From: an uncultured Pelagibacteraceae bacterium
GTDB lineage: Bacteria > Pseudomonadota > Alphaproteobacteria > Pelagibacterales > Pelagibacteraceae
Assembly: GCA_902554315.1 (NCBI GenBank)
Contig: CACDOF010000007.1
Location: 1-51,202, forward strand
Reading direction: 5' to 3'
Length of the DNA: 51,202 nt
Shown here: positions 46,363-51,202 of the stretch, one piece after another
Position numbering within the stretch: position 1 is the stretch's first letter
How the letters are laid out: each line of letters starts with the position of its first letter
The notes under the pieces: model-generated
Database searches by the model: none
Seen by the model: the letters and a program-made list of their open reading frames with translations, nothing else
Told to the model about the DNA's origin: nothing
Translations under genes and position numbers: made by a program

Positions 46363-46503
46363 TTAGAATTTTAAGTATTTTGTTAAAACATAACTTACAA
46401 CTGATAAAATAATTGCAGCCAAAACATCCTCAATAGGTTTTGCCGAAGGATAGCCAAAATTCCATAAAATTACGCCAATTAACCAAATTATATAAATCTT
46501 CAT
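46363..46503 (-). CDS. Small membrane protein (46 aa), unidentified
   Basis: This encodes 46 residues, starting MKIYIIWLIGVILWNFGYPS. Two hydrophobic stretches (about 3-16 and 26-41) are separated by a short PSAKPIED turn, so it is likely a hairpin in the inner membrane. It lies on the minus strand between DUF3047 and ybgC, convergent with the first and divergent from the second. Its regular amphipathic layout supports it; no family recognised. Confidence 0.6.
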   Translation of the reverse strand: MKIYIIWLIGVILWNFGYPSAKPIEDVLAAIILSVVSYVLTKYLKF

Positions 46504-46556
46504 AAATTTTAAATCATTAGTATTAAAAAAAATAATACTTTTGGTATTATTATTTA

Positions 46557-46955
46557 ATGAAAAAAGAATTCAAGCATGAAATAAAAGTATATTACGAAGA
46601 TACTGACATGGGTGGTGTGGTTTATTATGCAAACTATTTAAAGTTTTTAGAACGCGCAAGAACAGAAGCTATAAATGCTTTAGGCTTCTCAAATACAAAT
46701 TTAATTAAAGAATATGGAATTTTTATAATTGTTAAATCTTGTAAAATAAATTTTGTCAAACCTGCAAGATTAGAAGATAAATTGATAATATATTCAAAAA
46801 TAAGCTCTGTTAAAAAAGTTTCTTTTGAGATGAATCAAATTATTAAGTTAAAAAAAAAAATTTTAGTTGAAGCAGAAATACTCTTAGCAACTGTAAATAA
46901 AAATGGAAAACTAATAAGAATTCCTAAAGTTTTTACAAAAAAATTAATTAAATAA
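46557..46955 (+). CDS. ybgC: YbgC-type acyl-CoA thioesterase
   Basis: This is a 132-aa hotdog-fold thioesterase. The catalytic YYEDTDMGGVVYYANYLKFLERART motif has the Asp of the 4HBT/YbgC group. It hydrolyses acyl-CoA and is often found with tol-pal genes, though none follow here. The stop overlaps the end of the UDG gene by 8 bases. Confidence 0.93.
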   Translation: MKKEFKHEIKVYYEDTDMGGVVYYANYLKFLERARTEAINALGFSNTNLIKEYGIFIIVKSCKINFVKPARLEDKLIIYSKISSVKKVSFEMNQIIKLKKKILVEAEILLATVNKNGKLIRIPKVFTKKLIK

Positions 46956-47622
46956 TTTTTTCAATCTTTTTAAATAAATTTGTCATTTTGTTAATATTAA
47001 TTCTTCCCGTATTAACATTTCTTGGGCTAGGATGGTATGATCCTATCAGTAAAATATTATTTGGTAATTGATAAAATTTACTATGACCAAATTTTATTTT
47101 TTTATTAAAATTATAGTTAGTTTTGTAAAAATCAACACAAGCATCAAAAGCAATTTTTCCTAATGCGACGATAATTTTAAGATTTTTTAAAAGTTCAATT
47201 TCTTTTTTAAAAAAATCAAAACAATTATTAAGCTCTTTTTTTGTAGGTTTGTCTCCTGGCGGAACACATTTTAATGCAGTTGTTATAAATGCATTTTCAA
47301 GTTTTAAACCATCATTTAAATCAATTGAATAAGATTGGTTTGATATTTTTGCTTTATAAAGACATTTATATAGAAATTCTGAAGATTTATCTCCTGTAAA
47401 GACTCTGCCGGTTCTATTACCACCATGAGCCGCTGGCGCAAGGCCAACAAATAATATTTCAGCTTTTGAGTCACCAAAACCATTTATTGGTTTGCCCCAA
47501 TAGTTTTCGTTTATGTACTGTTTCCTTTTCTCAACTGCTATTTTTTTTCTGAATTTTACTAATCTAGGGCAATCTTTACATTTAATAATTCTATTATTTA
47601 AACTCTGAAAATTATTTATCAT
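46948..47622 (-). CDS. Family 5 uracil-DNA glycosylase (UDGb)
   Basis: This is a 224-aa DNA repair enzyme. Motif GLAPAAHGGNRTGRVFTGD is the UDGb signature (family 5), and HPSPRN is motif 3. Cys15, Cys18 and later Cys residues (TTALKCVPPG, NNCFDFF) are the 4Fe-4S ligands. It removes uracil and other deaminated bases. Downstream of a 57-aa membrane ORF by 9 bases on the same strand. Confidence 0.93.
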   Translation of the reverse strand: MINNFQSLNNRIIKCKDCPRLVKFRKKIAVEKRKQYINENYWGKPINGFGDSKAEILFVGLAPAAHGGNRTGRVFTGDKSSEFLYKCLYKAKISNQSYSIDLNDGLKLENAFITTALKCVPPGDKPTKKELNNCFDFFKKEIELLKNLKIIVALGKIAFDACVDFYKTNYNFNKKIKFGHSKFYQLPNNILLIGSYHPSPRNVNTGRININKMTNLFKKIEKII

Positions 47623-47631
47623 AGAAAAAAA

Positions 47632-47805
47632 TTAATTATTTTTTTCTCTATCTGAATAAAAATAAGCTATTAAAAAAATAGCTGTCCAACCAAGAGCTAT
47701 CAGACCTTTTTTTACACTTGTCTCAGCTCCCCAAATATCTAAAAAAAAGGCTCCTATAATTATTCCAACAATGTAGATTATGATTACAATATTACTTTGT
47801 TTCAT
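47632..47805 (-). CDS. Small membrane protein (57 aa), unidentified
   Basis: This encodes 57 residues starting MKQSNIVIIIYIVGIIIG, with two hydrophobic segments (about 6-22 and 35-50) around an acidic turn (DIWGAETSVKKG). The start lies inside the end of the DUF1289 gene (14-base overlap), and the next gene (UDG) starts 9 bases after its stop. This is an operon-like packing. No known family. Similar in size and layout to the 46-aa ORF at 46363. Confidence 0.65.
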   Translation of the reverse strand: MKQSNIVIIIYIVGIIIGAFFLDIWGAETSVKKGLIALGWTAIFLIAYFYSDREKNN

Positions 47806-48049
47806 TGATTAACTTCTTTTTAAATAAAGATATTCCTTTTTTATTTTTATGATCATAAGACTCTATAAAACTTTCTAGTTGCCATCCATTCATTCTTTTT
47901 TTTAATTTTTCAATATTTTCTTTTTTCCATTCTTCTGTTGTTTTTGGATTTTTCCAGATTTTTTTTTCTTCTTCATTTCTAGCACATCCGTAACAGTATC
48001 CTGTTATGGGATCAGTTTTACATATACTTATACAAGGCGAAACAATCAT
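47792..48049 (-). CDS. DUF1289 family protein
   Basis: This is an 85-aa protein with the Cys-rich N-terminus SPCISICKTDPITGYCYGCARN, the CxxxC...CxxC pattern typical of DUF1289, likely a metal or Fe-S site. A helical tail follows. First gene of a minus-strand run with the 57-aa ORF and UDG, suggesting a shared repair or redox role (inference). Confidence 0.85.
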   Translation of the reverse strand: MIVSPCISICKTDPITGYCYGCARNEEEKKIWKNPKTTEEWKKENIEKLKKRMNGWQLESFIESYDHKNKKGISLFKKKLINETK

Positions 48050-48131
48050 TTTTTTTATATATTTTTATACTTTTACACTATTATTCGGATTGGACAAACT
48101 TGTTCAATAATATATAAAGCAGCAATAATTT

Positions 48132-48216
48132 GGGCGAGTGGCGGAATTGGTAGACGCGTTGGTCTTAGGAACCAATAGTGAAAGCTGTGAAGGTTCGAGT
48201 CCTTTCTCGCCTACCA
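48132..48216 (+). tRNA. tRNA-Leu, anticodon UAG
   Basis: An 85-base tRNA with a class II variable arm. Acceptor GGGCGAG pairs with CTCGCCT, followed by discriminator A and genomically encoded CCA. Anticodon stem TTGGT/ACCAA with loop CTTAGGA gives anticodon TAG at 48166-48168. The T loop has GGTTCGAGTCC. It reads CUN codons. It ends 10 bases before the trigger factor start, so the tRNA is probably cut from a transcript that also codes for tig. Confidence 0.95.
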
Positions 48217-48226
48217 TTATTTTATT

Positions 48227-49714
48227 ATGAAAGTAACTGTAGAAAATAAAAAAGGTTTAGAAAAAGATTTAAAAGTTTTTATCGACAAAAAAACAATATC
48301 GACTCAACTTGATGAAAAATATGAAGAAATTCGTAAAGATGTTGTCATTAAAGGGTTTAGACCAGGAAAAGTACCAACACAAATTTTAAAGAGACAATTT
48401 GGTAAGGCTGTTTATGGCGAGGTAATAGATAAATTATTAAAAGAAACCACAACAAAAGTTCTTGAAGAGAAGAAAATTAAACCAGCAGGACAGCCAAAAA
48501 TAGATTTAAAATCATTTGGAGAAGGTAAAGACTTAGAATACATCATTTCAGTCACAGAACTACCAAGCATCAAATTAGATGCGCTGGGAGATATAAAAGT
48601 GGATGAATATACTGTCAAGATAGATCCAAAAGAAGCAGATAAAAGAATACAAGAAATTGCAAAAAGTCAAAAAAATTTTAAAGAAGAAAATGAAAACTAT
48701 ATTTCAAAAAAAAATGATCTTGTTGTTTTTGACTACAAAGCTACAGTTGATGGTAAAGAATTTAAGGGAAATGAAGGAAAAAATACACAGCTGGAACTTG
48801 GAAAAGATTTATTTATCAAAGGTTTTGACAAACAATTAGAGGGAGTAAAAAAGAATGATACCAAAATTGTAGAAGTAAATTTGCCGGAAAACTTTCCTGA
48901 AAAAGATCTTGTAAATAAAAAAGCAGCATTTGAATGCAATATTACATCAGTTAAAAAACCTGAAGAAGCAATTATCAATGATGATTTTGCAAAAAATATG
49001 GGTGCTAAAGATTTAAATAATTTGAAAGAACTTATATCCAAGCAAATTGATGAAGAGTATAAAAATTCTTTATCCATGATAGCAAAGAAAAAAATCCTTG
49101 ATCAAATAGAAAAAAATAGAATAGACGATTTACCTGCAAATTTAGTTGAGCAAGAGACAAAAATTTTATCTCAAGGCATGAAAGAAGAGGATTTTAAAAA
49201 AAATAAAAAGTCTTTAGAAGAACAAGCAAAAAAAAGAATTAAAACTGGCCTTATATTAAATGCTTTTGGCGAAAAAAATAACATAAAAGTTTCTCAAGAT
49301 GAATTAAACGTAGAAATACAGAAACAGTTCAGAATGATGCCTGGTCAAGAAAAAATCGTAAAAGATTATTATGAAAAAAATCCTACGGCTTTAGATAGCT
49401 TGCGTGGTCAAATTTACGAAGAAAAAATTTTAGAAGAAATTAAAAAAGGTTCAAAAATAAATAAAAAAAGTATTACAAAAACTGAAGCAGAAAAAATTAT
49501 AAAAGAAGAAAATGAAAAAAATCTTAAAGAACAAAAAAATTTAATGAAACATCATCATGACCATGATCACAACCACGATGACGATCAACATAAATCAGAT
49601 GGTAAATCAGAAAAAAAAGCAAAACCCAAAAAAGCAACCATATCTTCAAAATCAAAAAAAGCTAAAACAACAACAAAGAAAACAAAAAATAAAAAAAAAG
49701 TTAGCAAAAAGTAA
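48227..49714 (+). CDS. tig: Trigger factor, with His/Lys-rich tail
   Basis: This is a 495-aa ribosome-bound chaperone. N-terminal ribosome-docking loop [21 protein letters not shown]-like PPIase domain (about residues 150-240, [15 protein letters not shown]), then the long helical C-domain. The end adds a tail of about 55 residues beyond the usual family end: [12 protein letters not shown] first, then a Lys-rich run to the stop. The tail could bind metal ions or ribosomal RNA. The gene begins right after tRNA-Leu, and clpP/clpX follow, the usual tig-clpP-clpX order. Confidence 0.95.
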   Translation: MKVTVENKKGLEKDLKVFIDKKTISTQLDEKYEEIRKDVVIKGFRPGKVPTQILKRQFGKAVYGEVIDKLLKETTTKVLEEKKIKPAGQPKIDLKSFGEGKDLEYIISVTELPSIKLDALGDIKVDEYTVKIDPKEADKRIQEIAKSQKNFKEENENYISKKNDLVVFDYKATVDGKEFKGNEGKNTQLELGKDLFIKGFDKQLEGVKKNDTKIVEVNLPENFPEKDLVNKKAAFECNITSVKKPEEAIINDDFAKNMGAKDLNNLKELISKQIDEEYKNSLSMIAKKKILDQIEKNRIDDLPANLVEQETKILSQGMKEEDFKKNKKSLEEQAKKRIKTGLILNAFGEKNNIKVSQDELNVEIQKQFRMMPGQEKIVKDYYEKNPTALDSLRGQIYEEKILEEIKKGSKINKKSITKTEAEKIIKEENEKNLKEQKNLMKHHHDHDHNHDDDQHKSDGKSEKKAKPKKATISSKSKKAKTTTKKTKNKKKVSKK

Positions 49715-49746
49715 TCACAAGTTGTATAAGTAGATCGAATCAATTT

Positions 49747-50358
49747 ATGACTAATAAAATTCCCGAACATCTTAATAATCTCATTCCTATGGTTGTTGAA
49801 CAATCAAGTAGGGGAGAAAGAGCTTATGATATTTATTCTAGATTGTTAAAGGAAAGAATTGTATTTGTTGTGGGACCTATTAATGACACGATAGCATCTC
49901 TAGTTACGGCACAACTTTTGTTTTTAGAGTCAGAAGATCCAAAAAAAGAAATATCTTTATATATAAATAGTCCAGGAGGTTTAGTTACCGCTGGCCTAGG
50001 AATCTATGACACAATGCAATATGTTAAACCTGAAGTAACAACTTTATGCATAGGACAAGCTGCAAGTATGGGTTCATTCTTGTTAGCAGCTGGAGCGAAA
50101 GGTAAAAGATTTTCTCTACCCAATTCTAGAATTATGGTTCACCAACCATCAGCAGGTTTTCAAGGCCAGGCCACAGATATTGAAATTCATGCAAATGAAG
50201 TTTTATCTTTAAAAAAAAGATTGAATGAAATTTATTCAAAACATACCGAAAAATCAGTTGATGAAATAAAATCAGCTTTAGAAAGAGACAACTTCATGAC
50301 TCCAGAAAATGCAAAAGATTTTGGATTGATAGACAAAGTAGTAGATAAAAGAGATTAA
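49747..50358 (+). CDS. clpP: ATP-dependent Clp protease proteolytic subunit
   Basis: This is a 203-aa serine protease. The catalytic Ser is in GQAASMGS (S107) and His in HQPSAGFQG (H132), with Asp D181 in RDNFM at the spacing of E. coli ClpP. Forms a barrel of two heptamers that works with ClpX/ClpA. It has no long propeptide. It starts 32 bases after tig. Confidence 0.97.
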   Translation: MTNKIPEHLNNLIPMVVEQSSRGERAYDIYSRLLKERIVFVVGPINDTIASLVTAQLLFLESEDPKKEISLYINSPGGLVTAGLGIYDTMQYVKPEVTTLCIGQAASMGSFLLAAGAKGKRFSLPNSRIMVHQPSAGFQGQATDIEIHANEVLSLKKRLNEIYSKHTEKSVDEIKSALERDNFMTPENAKDFGLIDKVVDKRD

Positions 50359-50446
50359 ATAACTACATGTAGTTTTTCCACAACCTATGCTTGATTAAGA
50401 TGAGTCTTCTGTAATAAAGTATTAAAATTGATTCGGTATAAAAATT

Positions 50447-51202
50447 ATGAGTAATAATAAAAATATTCTTTACTGTTCTTTCTGTGGAAAGAGTCAACAT
50501 GAAGTTAGAAAATTAATAGCTGGTCCTACAGTTTTTATTTGTGATGAATGTGTTGAGCTTTGTATGGATATTATTAAAGAAGAAAGTAAAGACACTTTTG
50601 TTAAACACCAGGACGGCTTACCTTTGCCAAAAGAAATTTGTAAAGTATTAGATGATTATGTAATTGGACAAAATCATGCCAAAAAAGTTTTATCAGTTGC
50701 AGTTCACAATCATTATAAAAGATTAAATTATGAAAATAAAACGAGTAAAAATGTTGAGCTTTCAAAATCAAATATATTATTAGTTGGTCCAACTGGATGT
50801 GGAAAAACTCTTTTGGCTCAAACTTTGGCAAGAATTTTAGATGTTCCTTTTACAATGGCTGATGCAACTACATTAACAGAAGCAGGTTATGTAGGTGAAG
50901 ATGTTGAAAATATTATTTTGAAATTATTACAAGCAGCAGATTATAATGTTGAAAAAGCTCAAAGAGGAATTGTGTATATAGACGAAGTAGACAAAATTAG
51001 TAGAAAATCTGAAAACCCATCAATAACAAGAGATGTCTCGGGTGAAGGTGTGCAGCAAGCATTACTTAAAATAATGGAAGGCACTATAGCTAGCGTGCCT
51101 CCTCAAGGTGGCAGAAAACACCCACAGCAAGAATTTTTACAAGTTGACACTACGAACATCCTTTTTATTTGTGGTGGAGCCTTTGCAGGCTTAGATAAAA
51201 TT
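50447..51202 (+). CDS. clpX: ATP-dependent Clp protease ATP-binding subunit ClpX, 3' end outside window
   Basis: The first 252 residues are present, with no stop before the window edge. N-terminal zinc-binding domain has C10, C13, C32, C35 (CSFCGK ... CDECVELC). Walker A is [11 protein letters not shown] and Walker [10 protein letters not shown]. It recognises and unfolds substrates for ClpP. It lies 88 bases after clpP, with no clear terminator between. Confidence 0.97.
   Translation, partial: MSNNKNILYCSFCGKSQHEVRKLIAGPTVFICDECVELCMDIIKEESKDTFVKHQDGLPLPKEICKVLDDYVIGQNHAKKVLSVAVHNHYKRLNYENKTSKNVELSKSNILLVGPTGCGKTLLAQTLARILDVPFTMADATTLTEAGYVGEDVENIILKLLQAADYNVEKAQRGIVYIDEVDKISRKSENPSITRDVSGEGVQQALLKIMEGTIASVPPQGGRKHPQQEFLQVDTTNILFICGGAFAGLDKI

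Noticed and set aside
48733-49077. Antisense ORF opposite trigger factor
   Set aside because: It lies wholly inside tig, whose domains are clear on the plus strand.
50363-50380. ACTACATGTAGTTTTT as a clpP terminator
   Set aside because: The palindrome leaves only 4 usable base pairs once a loop is allowed, and clpX likely needs read-through.
1-51202. Insertion sequences, phage genes, rRNA, or a replication origin
   Set aside because: No transposase, integrase, phage protein, rRNA sequence or DnaA-box cluster was seen.

Overview
The window reads as a piece of a streamlined, very AT-rich alphaproteobacterial chromosome, almost certainly SAR11 (Candidatus Pelagibacter or a close relative). The reasons are the tiny or negative gene spacing, the lysine/asparagine/isoleucine-rich proteins, a TPP riboswitch in front of a ThiV-type solute:sodium symporter, an aprM-aprB-aprA cluster beside sulfonate genes, several TRAP/TSUP/NCS1/DMT transporters, and no mobile elements. 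This assignment rests on gene content and recognition, not on a database comparison.

Layout. 1-2219: the 3' part of an omega-amino-acid (taurine-type) pyruvate aminotransferase, then alanine dehydrogenase. 2216-4284: a thioredoxin-like protein on the minus strand, and a divergent thiamin-precursor transporter under a very compact TPP riboswitch. 4329-7307: rseP, HU and amtB. 7393-11668: small redox and housekeeping genes (bcp, rhodanese, an ABA4-like membrane protein, recX, cysQ, a DUF3553 protein, mnmA) plus two very small genes. 11744-17011: metC, an MFS transporter, and a tightly overlapping pabB-pabA-pabC-HIT run. 17105-25294: a sulfur block with aprMBA, an unidentified 116-aa gene, a 48-aa membrane ORF, a TSUP/TauE-like exporter, then suyBA and xsc transcribed divergently. 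25343-33170: a polytopic membrane protein, a FAD oxidoreductase, small envelope proteins, a histidine phosphatase, an aminotransferase, and a large secreted repeat protein that appears split by a frameshift at an A8 run. 39010-33230: a six-gene minus-strand operon (GMC oxidoreductase, TerC, SDR, M23 peptidase, creatinase/DoeA-like M24 hydrolase, DMT exporter). 39071-46361: a HIBADH-family dehydrogenase, a TRAP transporter, an NCS1 permease, a zinc alcohol dehydrogenase and a DUF3047 protein. 46363-51202: ybgC, family-5 UDG, two tiny membrane proteins, a DUF1289 protein, tRNA-Leu(UAG), tig, clpP and the start of clpX.

How they may work together. The aminotransferase plus alanine dehydrogenase can turn taurine into sulfoacetaldehyde. 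Xsc (TPP-dependent) splits that into acetyl phosphate and sulfite, and SuyAB releases sulfite from sulfolactate. Sulfite could then be oxidised through the APS reductase AprBA with membrane anchor AprM, or exported by the TSUP protein. The riboswitch-controlled thiamin-precursor transporter would supply the cofactor Xsc needs. The genes are seen in the sequence; the joined pathway is inference.

Points most worth a second look: the altered pyrophosphate-side arm of the riboswitch with its embedded Shine-Dalgarno; the 116-aa and 48-aa genes in the sulfur block; the A8 frameshift in the secreted repeat protein; and a 27-residue, extremely basic gene with a good ribosome binding site. No stretch over about 300 bases lacks a gene; the longest gap (about 260 bases, 2591-2853) holds the promoter region and riboswitch of thiV.
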